The notes under the pieces were generated by a model. That model worked only from the letters and a program-made list of their open reading frames with translations, was not told where the DNA came from and ran no database searches. A stretch of DNA of 64,000 bases from Candidatus Zixiibacteriota bacterium (GTDB taxonomy: Bacteria; Zixibacteria; MSB-5A5; GN15; FEB-12), in the NCBI GenBank assembly GCA_028289585.1, contig JANQPI010000020.1, positions 32,039 to 96,038 on the forward strand. Reading direction: 5' to 3'. Shown here one piece after another: positions 41,599-50,156 of this stretch. Numbering within the stretch: position 1 is the stretch's first letter; each line of letters starts with the position of its first letter. The translations under genes and the position numbers were made by a program.

Positions 41599-44247
41599 AT
41601 GACCGAACACGTTCCCGGCGATGAACCGACACGCTCCCACATCGGGTTGACACCGTCGACCGCCGTCGATCAATTCCGAATTGAGCGGAAGGTCGGAGCT
41701 GGTGGAATGGGTGAGGTCTACCTGGCGGAAGACACGCAGCTCAATCGCCGCGTGGCGTTGAAATTCCTCAGTCCGCAACTCATGAGCGAATCGGATCATC
41801 GTCAGCGTTTCGAGCGAGAAGCGTTCGCTGCCGCACAACTCGACCATCCACACATCGTGGGCATCCACTCGATCGGGGAGTGGAACGGACGGCCGTATCT
41901 GGTCATGCCGTATGTTGATGGCCAAACGCTGAGCGCGGCAATCCAGAACGGCCCATTGCCTGTCGCCACAGCCGTAGCCTATGCCAGAGCGATTGCCGAT
42001 GGACTGAAAGCCGCACACGGGGCGGGTATCGTTCACCGCGATGTCAAGCCCGGTAACATTCTGATCGATACCAGCGGTCGACCCCGCATTGTCGACTTTG
42101 GATTGGCTGCGGTGACCGAAGCTGATCAATTGACCCGCACCGGTTCGACCCTGGGAACGTTCAGCTACATGTCACCTGAACAGGTGGCCGGACAAACCAT
42201 CGATGCCCGATCTGATCTCTTCTCCCTCGGTATCGTCCTCTACGAGATGCTTGCCGGAGAGAATCCTTTTCGTCGTGACAATGCTGCCGCCACGCTTCAA
42301 GCAGTCGCCGAGGCGAAACCAACGCCGCTTGATCAACAACAGCGAAACATCCCATCGGCGCTTGCTGCGGTTGTTACCCAGCTGCTTGCCAAAGATACAT
42401 CGCGACGGTTCCAATCGGCCGACGAACTCATCGCCGCACTCGACAATGCTCAGCTTGCGGCGGCGCCTGCGGGTTCGCCGACGAAGAACCCCACAGCATG
42501 GATCGGTGTGGCAGCCGCGGTACTGTCGGTCGTAGCGGTGACCTGGTTTCTGGTTTCGAGATCTAATCAACCCCGCAATGAGGTGACCGATCAGCGAATG
42601 ATGCTAGCGGTTCTACCGTTCGACAATCTCGGCGCGGCGTCGGAGGATTACTTCGCCGATGGGATGACCGAGGAGATCACGACTCGTCTGGCGCGTTTCG
42701 ATGGTCTCGGTGTCATTTCCCGTACGTCGGCAATGCAGTACCGCGATGCTACGATGTCGCTTCCTGAGATAGCCGCCGAGCTCGGCGTCGAGTTTATTCT
42801 TGAGGGCTCCGTGCGCTGGGATAAGCGTGGGGATACCTCGTTCGTCCGTATCACCCCGCAGCTCATCCGCGTGTCAGATAACACACACCTCTGGACCGAC
42901 ACCTATGATCGTCCGCTGACATCAATCTTTGCGGTTCAAGGTGACATTGCCGGACAGATCGCTCAGGCACTCGATTTGAAACTGCTGAACAACCAAGCAC
43001 CGACCGATACCGCGGCGCCGACGGACAATGCGCTCGCCTATGAGTACTTCCTGCGCGGCAATGCCTACATGAATCGTGCCGTGTTGACCGCCGAGGAGCC
43101 CCGTCGTGCGATCACAATGTACGAAAAGGCGATCGACGAAGACTCAGCGTACGCGGAGGCGTGGGCGCGCCTTGGGTCCGCGCACCTTGCCGTGTATCAC
43201 TGGGGTGACGATCGCTCACCGTCTCGTCGCGATACCGCATTAGCGAAGATTCGCACAGCGTTGACCCTGGAGCCGAACAGCGTACAGGGGCAACTGGCGA
43301 TGGCTTTGTATCACTATTGGGCGTGGCTTAACTTTGACAGTGCCTTCCACTACATGTCTCTGGCCGAGAACGGAATGCATGGCAACGCTGCCTGGTGGGA
43401 GTGGAACGCCGCCATGCTGCGCCGGAGCGGAGATTATGAAGGCGCTGTCAGATCGTACCGGGAGGCGATCCGCCTCGATCCGAAGCGTGCCGCCATCTAC
43501 CAGGAGTACGGCATCACCCTCTGGAGGCTCCGCCGCTACGACGAGGCGATCGATGCCGTTCTGAGGTCGATCGAACTTGAACCCGATCAGAGTTATGGCC
43601 ATGCTCTCGCAGCGCAGATCTACATGCGTTACCTGCACGACTTTGAATCCGCACGCGCAGTTCTTGAGTCGGCTCCGTACCAGTATGAGGAGAATGGCTG
43701 TTGGCGGGCGTGGGTAGATTTCTATGCCGTGCAGCGTAACTACGACTCGGCCTATCTGATCGTCGATAGCGTGCGAACGCTACGACCAAACTCCGAGGCA
43801 TTTCCCTCGCGACACGAACTCACTCGCGCCAGCTTGCATATCGAAACCGGTAAACTTGATTCATTGAGGGTCTTTGCCGAAACGTACGTCGACAAGCTGG
43901 AAAAAGAGCTACAGCGGTTTTCGGAGAATTACGGGATCGCGGAGGGTCTCGCCTCTTGCTATGTCTGGCTCGGTGATTATGAGCGTGCTCTTACAATGAT
44001 CGACTCCTCAGCAGCACTCATGCCGTGGTCGCGGGACGCGTTTTCGGGTCCCGATGGCATGCGCGAAAAGGCACAGCTACTGATGCACATGGGGAGCAAA
44101 GAGGAAGCGGTCGCGATTATCGATTCCCTCCTCCGTATCCCGTCAATCACCTCACTGCCCGAGCTGGAAATTAATCCAATCTGGGATAGTTTGCGCGGCC
44201 ATCCCGATTTTGAGCAGCTCTGGGTTACGCACGCCGAACAGCTCTAG
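41599..44247 (+). CDS. Membrane Ser/Thr protein kinase with FlgO-like and TPR domains
   Basis: The 882-residue receptor-like kinase has a PknB-type domain (25-285) with all catalytic residues: glycine loop GAGGMGEV 33-40, Lys55, HRD 146-148 with Asn153, and DFG 166-168. A single membrane helix spans 300-319. The region beyond it is outside the cytoplasm: a FlgO/TolB-like alpha/beta domain (about 334-465, LAVLPFDNLG) and then a series of TPR-like helical repeats to the C-terminus. This layout is common in Gemmatimonadota-type and related bacteria and suggests sensing of peptides or proteins in the periplasm. Confidence 0.93.
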   Translation: MTEHVPGDEPTRSHIGLTPSTAVDQFRIERKVGAGGMGEVYLAEDTQLNRRVALKFLSPQLMSESDHRQRFEREAFAAAQLDHPHIVGIHSIGEWNGRPYLVMPYVDGQTLSAAIQNGPLPVATAVAYARAIADGLKAAHGAGIVHRDVKPGNILIDTSGRPRIVDFGLAAVTEADQLTRTGSTLGTFSYMSPEQVAGQTIDARSDLFSLGIVLYEMLAGENPFRRDNAAATLQAVAEAKPTPLDQQQRNIPSALAAVVTQLLAKDTSRRFQSADELIAALDNAQLAAAPAGSPTKNPTAWIGVAAAVLSVVAVTWFLVSRSNQPRNEVTDQRMMLAVLPFDNLGAASEDYFADGMTEEITTRLARFDGLGVISRTSAMQYRDATMSLPEIAAELGVEFILEGSVRWDKRGDTSFVRITPQLIRVSDNTHLWTDTYDRPLTSIFAVQGDIAGQIAQALDLKLLNNQAPTDTAAPTDNALAYEYFLRGNAYMNRAVLTAEEPRRAITMYEKAIDEDSAYAEAWARLGSAHLAVYHWGDDRSPSRRDTALAKIRTALTLEPNSVQGQLAMALYHYWAWLNFDSAFHYMSLAENGMHGNAAWWEWNAAMLRRSGDYEGAVRSYREAIRLDPKRAAIYQEYGITLWRLRRYDEAIDAVLRSIELEPDQSYGHALAAQIYMRYLHDFESARAVLESAPYQYEENGCWRAWVDFYAVQRNYDSAYLIVDSVRTLRPNSEAFPSRHELTRASLHIETGKLDSLRVFAETYVDKLEKELQRFSENYGIAEGLASCYVWLGDYERALTMIDSSAALMPWSRDAFSGPDGMREKAQLLMHMGSKEEAVAIIDSLLRIPSITSLPELEINPIWDSLRGHPDFEQLWVTHAEQL

Positions 44248-44255
44248 TTAGCCTC

Positions 44256-44780
44256 ATGTCGTCACGCCCGCCTCAGTCTCTTCGCACTCTCCTGTCCGAG
44301 GGTGACCGTCGAACCGTGGGTCAGGTTTCGACGGTCGTTGACCTGGTGTTAGCCGACTGCAATCGACTCGCCGAGCTGATTCCCCTGATAACCGACCCGC
44401 AACCGGAGCTCGCCATGCGAGCTGCCGACGCTACCGGGAAGATTTCCCGCGATCACGCCGACTGGTTGCAACCGTATCGTCGAACGATCCTGCGCATCCC
44501 TGAGCAAACGTCGCAACCGGAACCATGCTGGCACTGGTGTCAAATCATCCCGCGGCTACAGCTAACGTCCCGACAGGTAACATCGATTGTCGACCGGATG
44601 GTTTCGTTTCTCGATTCACCGTCGAGTATCCTCAAGACGTTTGCTCTGCAAGGCTTGGTCGACATGTGTGACCACAACCCGAAACTCGTTCCACGAGTAA
44701 GAAAAATCGTCGCGGAGGCAGCGCGCACCGGTACCAAAGCGATGCAGGCCCGGGCGCGTAAACTGATCCAGCACTTGTAA
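44256..44780 (+). CDS. Helical-repeat (HEAT-like) protein
   Basis: The 174-residue all-helical cytoplasmic protein has segments such as PLITDPQPELAMRAADATGK and FLDSPSSILKTFALQGLVDM that look like two or three HEAT repeats. It has no signal peptide. It starts eight bases after the receptor kinase stop, so it is probably in the same operon and could be a scaffold or partner; that link is positional only. Confidence 0.65.
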   Translation: MSSRPPQSLRTLLSEGDRRTVGQVSTVVDLVLADCNRLAELIPLITDPQPELAMRAADATGKISRDHADWLQPYRRTILRIPEQTSQPEPCWHWCQIIPRLQLTSRQVTSIVDRMVSFLDSPSSILKTFALQGLVDMCDHNPKLVPRVRKIVAEAARTGTKAMQARARKLIQHL

Positions 44781-44806
44781 GACTTCGAGACGAACTCTTC
44801 ATGGTA

Positions 44807-44829
44807 GGAGCGGCTCGGAAAGCCGCCCC
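44807..44829. terminator. Hairpin between convergent genes
   Basis: GCGGCT/AGCCGC stem with a CGGAA loop, extended by GG/CC outside. It lies between the stops of the HEAT-like (+) and multihaem (-) genes. There is no strong T-tract; TGATTTC follows on the + strand. Confidence 0.4.
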
Positions 44830-44860
44830 TGATTTCAATTCAGCTGTCGATTGTGAAAGG

Positions 44861-45931
44861 CTAAAACTGCGACGGCAACTCGTTCGCCGGGATCGGCTCG
44901 CACAACAGAATCTGCTTGCTTACCGTGTCCATGCTCGCCTCGGACCAGACCGATCCGCCCGGAGCATCGAGATTGACAAAGACATTCCGAATCGCAGTTC
45001 GCCAGTCGGTTGTAATAGGAATAACTCCAGTCGTGAAGTCGACTTTACTGCTGTCCGAATCCCAGGTCGAGATCGTCATCGTCCCACTCGCGTTGTACTC
45101 GGCCATCATCGGACTGTTGTGACAGTCGCAGCCGGGCGTCGCGTCGATGGTATGCGCATAGAACGGTGCAACGACGATATGTCCGGTCGTGTCGTCGTTA
45201 ATCAACGTCATGAATGCTCCCAGGCGAATCAGGCCATCCCGCTTCACGAGGAACTTCCAGTTAGGTGCAGCCGGGTAGGCTTTCTTCATGTTGAGATCGA
45301 TCTCGGTATCGAAGTGGCAATTGTAGCAGGTCGTCGTGTACTGGCTATGACATGCCGAGCACTCGAGGAGACCGGCGTGCGTTGTGTGCGCGGTTACCCC
45401 ACTCAAATCGCCGTCATGACACCCAGCGTCGGTGCAGTACTTTCCGAAGCCATCATCCCACATCGAATTGGTCGGCGTCCCCGACCCATGCACCGCCTCC
45501 GCACCGTGGCAGGTTGCGCAGCTGACCGCCGCGTGGACGTCAGCTGACGGCATCGCGCCATCGGCCAACATCATTGTGTTTATCTCTTTCCTCTGACGAC
45601 CATGACAGGCCAGACACGAGGAGTTCTCGGGCGAGAGAAACTCACCCAGATCATTCGTCTCATGACAGAGATTACAGTCAGCTGGTCCGGCGTGACAGTT
45701 CTGGCAGGAGAGCGCACCGTACGGCACCCCGGTCAGGGCTTCAAATCCACCCTGCGCTGCCGCATAGAAGTATTCCATGCCCGCTGTTGTAAAATGTTGT
45801 GACGTTGCCAGACGATCGGCCGCGCTTAACGGCACTTCCGGGCAGGAAGGACAATCATCGTCACTACACCCGATCATCTGGAAGGTGAATCCGAGGAGGA
45901 TTGCTGTAACTAGTAGCAGTTTCCGTTTCAT
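44861..45931 (-). CDS. Multihaem c-type cytochrome lipoprotein
   Basis: A 356-residue exported protein. The leader ends at QMIGC (lipobox-like), then SDDDCPSCP. Haem-attachment motifs: six CxxCH (CQNCH, CNLCH, CLACH, CATCH, CSACH, CYNCH), one CX4CH (CTDAGCH) and one possible CX1CH (CDCH). Extra His residues (VHAAVS, AVHGSG, THAGLL) can serve as distal ligands. Such proteins carry electrons across the periplasm or outer surface to external acceptors. The C-terminal 130 residues are haem-free and beta-rich. ATG 45931 is chosen over GTG 45949; GAGG is nine bases upstream. Confidence 0.88.
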   Translation of the reverse strand: MKRKLLLVTAILLGFTFQMIGCSDDDCPSCPEVPLSAADRLATSQHFTTAGMEYFYAAAQGGFEALTGVPYGALSCQNCHAGPADCNLCHETNDLGEFLSPENSSCLACHGRQRKEINTMMLADGAMPSADVHAAVSCATCHGAEAVHGSGTPTNSMWDDGFGKYCTDAGCHDGDLSGVTAHTTHAGLLECSACHSQYTTTCYNCHFDTEIDLNMKKAYPAAPNWKFLVKRDGLIRLGAFMTLINDDTTGHIVVAPFYAHTIDATPGCDCHNSPMMAEYNASGTMTISTWDSDSSKVDFTTGVIPITTDWRTAIRNVFVNLDAPGGSVWSEASMDTVSKQILLCEPIPANELPSQF

Positions 45932-46343
45932 CGTGCTAGCCCTCACCACTTCCCGGAGCCAGACTCATCTGATCCCGCCCCGGACCTCAGGTCTGTATTA
46001 CTGCTCGTGCCTCATCTTATGACACTTCCATGACAAAAGTCAACGTAAATGTGATTTCTTTCACAATATCGTTCGCGGTTAACCCTATCGACACCTCGGA
46101 TTGATCTCTTTAACTTATTTACTATAAATACTTTATCATGTATCGATGGGTCGTTCCCTCCAGGAGAAATCGACAAAAGATATCGTTATTGTCGCTATTC
46201 GACAGTTGCTGCTTGTCCTCCCAGTTCCGCTTGGACCGAAGGTCGAGAAGTCGTTGTCAGCAACCAACCTGACAACTACCCTTGGCTCCACATCTCGTCC
46301 ATAGTAGACCAATTCGCCACAGCGCTGGGGGTACGTTCGAGGA
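45932..46343. other. AT-rich divergent promoter region
   Basis: About 410 bases between the divergent multihaem and GNAT genes. AT-rich runs around 46100-46140 (ACTATAAATACTTTAT) could contain a promoter. No gene or clear operator was identified; a minus-strand frame at 46136-46426 overlaps the GNAT gene and was not accepted. Confidence 0.45.
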
Positions 46344-46907
46344 ATGACTGAGACTGACCTAAGAATCAGCATCGTAACCGAACCGGACATGCTAGAAGTG
46401 TCCGACCTGCTCGAAAAGACAATCACGGCAGCCTTCGTCTACGAGGGAATCGCTGAGTCGAACGCGGTCGAACTCCGCCATGAGATTTCCGGTAAGATCG
46501 ACGAGCTTAAGCGGTTTCTTCGCGAGCAACCGGCCGGAGAGCATTGGCTAGCGGCGCAGTCCGGTGACAAAATCGTTGGCGTTATTGCCTCTGGAGAGCC
46601 GACCGAGATTATCCAACGACACCTTCCCGATCTCGGCGACACGCCCGAGATCAAAAATGCGTACGTGCATCCCGACTATCAATCGCACGGTGTTGGGACA
46701 CGACTGTTCATGGCGATGCTGCGTCGGCTGCGTGATTATCAGGTGGCTCAGTTTGTCCTCGATACCGGTTACTCGGCGGCGCAGAAATACTGGACACGAC
46801 GTCTCGGACCACCGGAGATGTCACTTCAGGACTACTGGGGCCCGGGCTTTCCCCATGTCATCTGGCGCTGCTTAGTCACCGAAGCGATCGATCGCGCCAC
46901 CTCCTAA
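46344..46907 (+). CDS. GNAT-family N-acetyltransferase
   Basis: A 187-residue GNAT with motif A at AYVHPDYQSHGVGTRLFMAML (Q-S-H-G-V-G) and the later helix SAAQKYWTRRLGPPE. It has a longer N-terminal arm than the copy at 26020. The substrate is unknown. It is convergent with the SDR gene; the hairpin between them terminates the SDR side. Confidence 0.87.
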   Translation: MTETDLRISIVTEPDMLEVSDLLEKTITAAFVYEGIAESNAVELRHEISGKIDELKRFLREQPAGEHWLAAQSGDKIVGVIASGEPTEIIQRHLPDLGDTPEIKNAYVHPDYQSHGVGTRLFMAMLRRLRDYQVAQFVLDTGYSAAQKYWTRRLGPPEMSLQDYWGPGFPHVIWRCLVTEAIDRATS

Positions 46908-46917
46908 TCAAAAAAGA

Positions 46918-46942
46918 AACCGGCGGCCTGAAGCCGCCGGTT
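46918..46942 (-). terminator. Terminator of the SDR gene
   Basis: AACCGGCGGC/GCCGCCGGTT, a 10-bp stem with a five-base loop. On the minus strand it is followed by TCTTTTTTGATT, a good U-tract. It lies 34 bases past the SDR stop. Confidence 0.87.
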
Positions 46943-46976
46943 GCATAGCTACGTTTCGAGATGTCGACAGTGATTG

Positions 46977-47861
46977 CTACGCCAACTCGGGCTCGGCGAC
47001 TTTCAGCATGCCGTCCATACCAAACGCCGTGTAGATCCCCGTCGTCGCGGCATCGGCGGCCTCATTGATCCGGTCGATATGCGGCTTCATACCGAGACCG
47101 TCGACCGTCGTCCGGAACGGGCGCTGTCCGCGCGGCGTTGCGATCAGATTCGCGATTGCATCGGCAACTTCCTGCGGTTGAGGCGCATCAGGCTTCTCGA
47201 AGACCTTGGCGAATTCGGTAAACGCCTGTTCCGGAGCATCAGCCATCGGGCCGTAACCAGCCGCGCGCGAGGTGTCGCTCGGCTTCATCAGGCGGGTGCC
47301 GAAGTCGGTGCCATAACCACCCGGTTCGACAATCAGTGAATCGATACCGAATCCAGAGAGTTCGACCCGGTAATTGTCGGCCATCGCCTCCAGGGCGTGT
47401 TTCGAGGCATTGTACGGCCCGTAGAACGGCAGCACAAAGCGACCGAGCAGACTGGAAACATGGATAAGCGTCCCCGCTTTCCGTTCCCGCATCGACGGCA
47501 GCACCGCGCGGTTCATTCGCTGAACGCCAAAGACGTTGATATTGAAGAGCTTCTGCCAGTCATCGACGGTGTACATCTCCTGCAGGCCCATATTGCCAAC
47601 GCCGGCGTTGTTAATGAGAACGTCGAGGTTGCCGGCCTGCTGAAGCGCTGCGGCAACGCCGGTTTCGACCGACTGATCGTTGGTCACGTCGATCTCAACC
47701 ACTTTAGCCCCAAGCCGCTGTAACTCGGCAGCCGCCTCCTTGTTGCGACCATCCTTGTCGCGCATCGTGCCGTAGACCGTATGGCCCGCCTTGACCAACG
47801 TCTCCGTGGTGAGGCGGCCGAAGCCGCTGTTGGCACCGGTGATAAGTACATTCTGGCTCAT
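46977..47861 (-). CDS. Short-chain dehydrogenase/reductase
   Basis: A 294-residue classical SDR: cofactor loop TGANSGFG at the N-terminus, NNAG, catalytic Ser in LIHVSSLLG and YNASK (Tyr-x-x-x-Lys) with the following EPGGYGTDF. The cofactor preference is likely NADP(H) from the basic residue in MRDKDGRNK. The substrate is unknown. ATG 47861 is preceded by GGAGAAAGC; the upstream in-frame start at 47897 has none. Confidence 0.92.
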   Translation of the reverse strand: MSQNVLITGANSGFGRLTTETLVKAGHTVYGTMRDKDGRNKEAAAELQRLGAKVVEIDVTNDQSVETGVAAALQQAGNLDVLINNAGVGNMGLQEMYTVDDWQKLFNINVFGVQRMNRAVLPSMRERKAGTLIHVSSLLGRFVLPFYGPYNASKHALEAMADNYRVELSGFGIDSLIVEPGGYGTDFGTRLMKPSDTSRAAGYGPMADAPEQAFTEFAKVFEKPDAPQPQEVADAIANLIATPRGQRPFRTTVDGLGMKPHIDRINEAADAATTGIYTAFGMDGMLKVAEPELA

Positions 47862-48016
47862 GCTTTCTCCTGTGTGTGGTCTGAAATGACTCAGCAATTC
47901 GTTTGATTTCGTGTGCGTGGATCATGATACCTTACAACGCAAGGCACGAATAGTTCGCCATCGATACACCAAGCCGGTAACACTTTTCCCGCCCGGTGTC
48001 GCAGAGGGGTCTGCTT

Positions 48017-48409
48017 ATGCGTCTCAATAACGTTATGGTCCACGTTACCGATATCCCCCGCGCCCGAGACTTCTACCGGACCCTCGGACTTGAGCTGATT
48101 GTCGAATCTGATCATTACTGCCGATTCCTCAGTCCCGATGGCGATAGTACATTCTCAATTCACTTGGCCGACAGCGTTCCCGATTCACCGATCACGATCT
48201 ATTTCGAGTGTGACGATGTCGACGCCACCCGACAGAATCTCATATCGGCCGGCCTTTCGGAAGGTGGCGAGACGCTCGCCGAACCCGTCGATCAGCCGTG
48301 GCTCTGGCGCGAAGTCCATCTTCGAGATCCCGATGGCAACCGCCTCTGCCTGTTTCACGCTGGTGAGAATCGTATCAACCCACCCTGGCGCATCAGAACC
48401 GACAGCTAA
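48017..48409 (+). CDS. Glyoxalase/VOC-superfamily protein
   Basis: A 130-residue VOC protein with two beta-alpha-beta-beta-beta modules: MVHVTDIPRARDFYRTLGLEL at the start and LWREVHLRDPDGNRLCLFHAG at the end. Metal-ligand candidates are His in MVHVTD and His/Glu in the second module (WREVHLRDP). It may be a lyase, dioxygenase or resistance protein; no specific subfamily is assigned. AGAGGGG lies about eight bases before ATG 48017. Confidence 0.88.
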   Translation: MRLNNVMVHVTDIPRARDFYRTLGLELIVESDHYCRFLSPDGDSTFSIHLADSVPDSPITIYFECDDVDATRQNLISAGLSEGGETLAEPVDQPWLWREVHLRDPDGNRLCLFHAGENRINPPWRIRTDS

Positions 48410-48430
48410 ACCGAACCTCGGAGACGATCT

Positions 48431-48919
48431 ATGCCGACCAAGAAGGCAACCAAGAAGACGACCACCAAGAAGACAGCCAAGAAAGCGACACGGAAGACTA
48501 AGCCTGCTAACAACAAAACGGTGGCCACTGCCCGGTCGGTCGACACCTTCATTGCCAGCGTTGACCACACTCAGCGACGAGCCGATGCCGAGGTTGTACT
48601 CGAGTTGATGAAGACGATTACCAAGGCGGAGCCTAAGCTGTGGGGACCGTCGATTGTCGGTTTTGGTACCACCCATCTCGTGTACGAATCGGGTCGTGAG
48701 ATGGATTGGTTCTACACCGGCTTCTCACCCCGTAAGGCCTCACTGACGCTCTATATCATGGACGGCTTTGCCAATTATGAGGAGCTACTCGGGCAGCTCG
48801 GAAAACACAAGACGGGGAAAGGCTGTCTGTATATCAACAAGCTCGACGATGTCGACCTGTCGGTCCTCAAGAAGCTGATCACGCAGTCGGTTCGCCACAT
48901 GAAGAAGAAATACGGCTAA
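48431..48919 (+). CDS. DUF1801 protein with histone-like Lys-rich tail
   Basis: The 162-residue protein has two parts. Residues 1-35 are a Lys/Thr/Ala repeat (KKATKK, TTKKTAKK, ATRKTKP), like histone-H1-type or DNA-binding tails. Residues 36-162 form a DUF1801/YdhG-like domain (VDTFIASVDHTQRRADAEVV, WGPSIVGFG, MDWFYTGFSPRKASLTLYIM). DUF1801 proteins are small, widespread and of unknown biochemistry. The tail suggests nucleic-acid association. It lies 21 bases after the VOC gene, probably in one transcript. Confidence 0.85.
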   Translation: MPTKKATKKTTTKKTAKKATRKTKPANNKTVATARSVDTFIASVDHTQRRADAEVVLELMKTITKAEPKLWGPSIVGFGTTHLVYESGREMDWFYTGFSPRKASLTLYIMDGFANYEELLGQLGKHKTGKGCLYINKLDDVDLSVLKKLITQSVRHMKKKYG

Positions 48920-48991
48920 TCTCGCCTCGCGGGGAACTCGGGCCGGTCGATCGAGTACAAGCGGCTGACACCACCAGGAGAAGGGGACCAC

Positions 48992-49663
48992 ATGAGTCGC
49001 TTGCTGTCGATTGTACTCGCTGCGGGGTTGATTGCCATTGCCTGCCAATCCGAGCGAACTGCCGAAATCTCACCCAACATACCGATCGCGTTTTCCGACA
49101 ACGACGGTACCGAACCGTACGACGTCTACGATTCGGTTCGTAACAGTCGGCCATATCTGGTGATGGCGTCGGGTGAACTGACGATTAACAATCGCTGTCC
49201 GGTGCGCGAAGTGAAGCTCAATAAACGCCTTCCGGCTCTCTATGTGAACGGCCGCCCGGTTGGCTTCTGCTGAACGCCATGCTGTAAGGTCTTCGTGCAA
49301 GACCCCGAGCTTTATCTCACCAAAATCGGCATCACCCTCCCCGGCTTCTTTGTGGCCGATATTCCGGCGGAGCTGAATCCGGACCATCGATCAATCGTGA
49401 ACTTCGAGTCGTACTTCTTTTCCGATCGCGAAGCCAAGGCACGGTTTGACCAGAACATGATCGCTTACTGCGGACCACTGACTGACCCAGTGACCTTGCA
49501 ACGATTTCGTCCGCACGCCAATTCGCCCCGCATGGTCTACAACGACCGCTTGTACCTGTTCAGTAGTGACTCTGCGAAGACGGTATTCGCAACGATGCCC
49601 GATATGTACTGGCTTCCGAATCTCGCCATGCTCCCCCGAGCTGATTCTACCGAGGCCGGCTAG
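48992..49663 (+). CDS. Exported YHS-domain lipoprotein; candidate selenoprotein (UGA 49271-49273 as Sec)
   Basis: The reading frame is interrupted only by TGA at codon 94, and both halves are in the same frame. Before it is a lipoprotein leader (LIAIAC, then QSERTAE) and the first part of a YHS domain (NRCPVREVKLNK, then LYVNGRPVGFC). After it comes TPCCKVFVQDPELYLTKI, the normal end of a YHS domain. In YHS proteins this place reads Phe-Cys-Cys-x-x-Cys, so UGA replaces the second Cys. A second, Cys-poor YHS-like unit (VYNDRLYLFSSDSAKTVF) follows. A hairpin with bacterial SECIS geometry lies 14 bases after the UGA. The alternatives are a nonsense mutation or a sequence error. The likely role is metal handling in the periplasm. 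Confidence 0.72.
49288..49304 (+). promoter_or_regulatory. Candidate bacterial SECIS hairpin
   Basis: GGTCTT/AAGACC, a perfect 6-bp stem with apical loop CGTGC. The loop starts 20 bases after the UGA and has G in its second position, matching the known bacterial SECIS rule set (apical loop about 16-37 bases after UGA with a G in its first two positions). GCT/AGC outside could extend the stem. Confidence 0.6.
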
Positions 49664-49709
49664 CCGAAAAGCGCTTGGCAGGATCGATAGCATCGGCTAC
49701 GATCGGGCC

Positions 49710-50084
49710 ATGCGCACCAATGTCTACGGCAACCCGCTCCATCCCTGCTCGCTTAAGCCGCTGACCGGCTGGAGACGTAATGGCATGTGCGAGTCGTGTT
49801 CGGACGATCCAGGTCAGCACACGCTGTGTGCGGTTCTCACAACCGAGTTTCTTTCTTTTACCGCCTATCACGGCAACGATCTGACGACACCGATCCCGGA
49901 AATCGGCTTTCCCGGTCTCAACCCCGGTGACCGCTGGTGCCTGTGTGTTTCGCGATGGGTCGAAGCGTTCCGGGCGGGATGTGCCCCGCCGGTGGTCTTG
50001 GAGGCAACCGACGCATCGGTGCTCGCTGAGGTCGATCTCGATGTTCTGGAGCGGTTCGCGGCAACCGATTTCGACGCGTCATGA
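49710..50084 (+). CDS. DUF2237 protein
   Basis: The 124-residue protein matches DUF2237 over its whole length: NVYGNPLHPCSLKPLTGW, MCESCSDDPGQHTLCAVLT, FTAYHGNDLTTPIPEIGFPG and PGDRWCLCVSRW, then APPVVLEAT. The family is conserved in bacteria and algae, contains several Cys residues and has no known function. ATG 49710 fits the family N-terminus; it lies only 46 bases after the YHS gene, so the two may be co-transcribed. Confidence 0.9.
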   Translation: MRTNVYGNPLHPCSLKPLTGWRRNGMCESCSDDPGQHTLCAVLTTEFLSFTAYHGNDLTTPIPEIGFPGLNPGDRWCLCVSRWVEAFRAGCAPPVVLEATDASVLAEVDLDVLERFAATDFDAS

Positions 50085-50156
50085 TTCCATTCCAACCTTC
50101 GCTCATCTCCGGCAGTATAACAAGCGTCTACTGACACCAACCGCAGGAGGGACATC

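Noticed and set aside
44801..45547. Plus-strand 248-codon frame opposite the multihaem gene
   Set aside because: The minus strand encodes repeated CxxCH motifs and a lipoprotein leader; the opposite frame has no recognisable features.
49295..49663. Separate gene starting at GTG 49295
   Set aside because: It would begin inside a YHS domain with no ribosome-binding site. Same-frame continuity with the upstream half argues for one protein across the UGA (or a broken gene).
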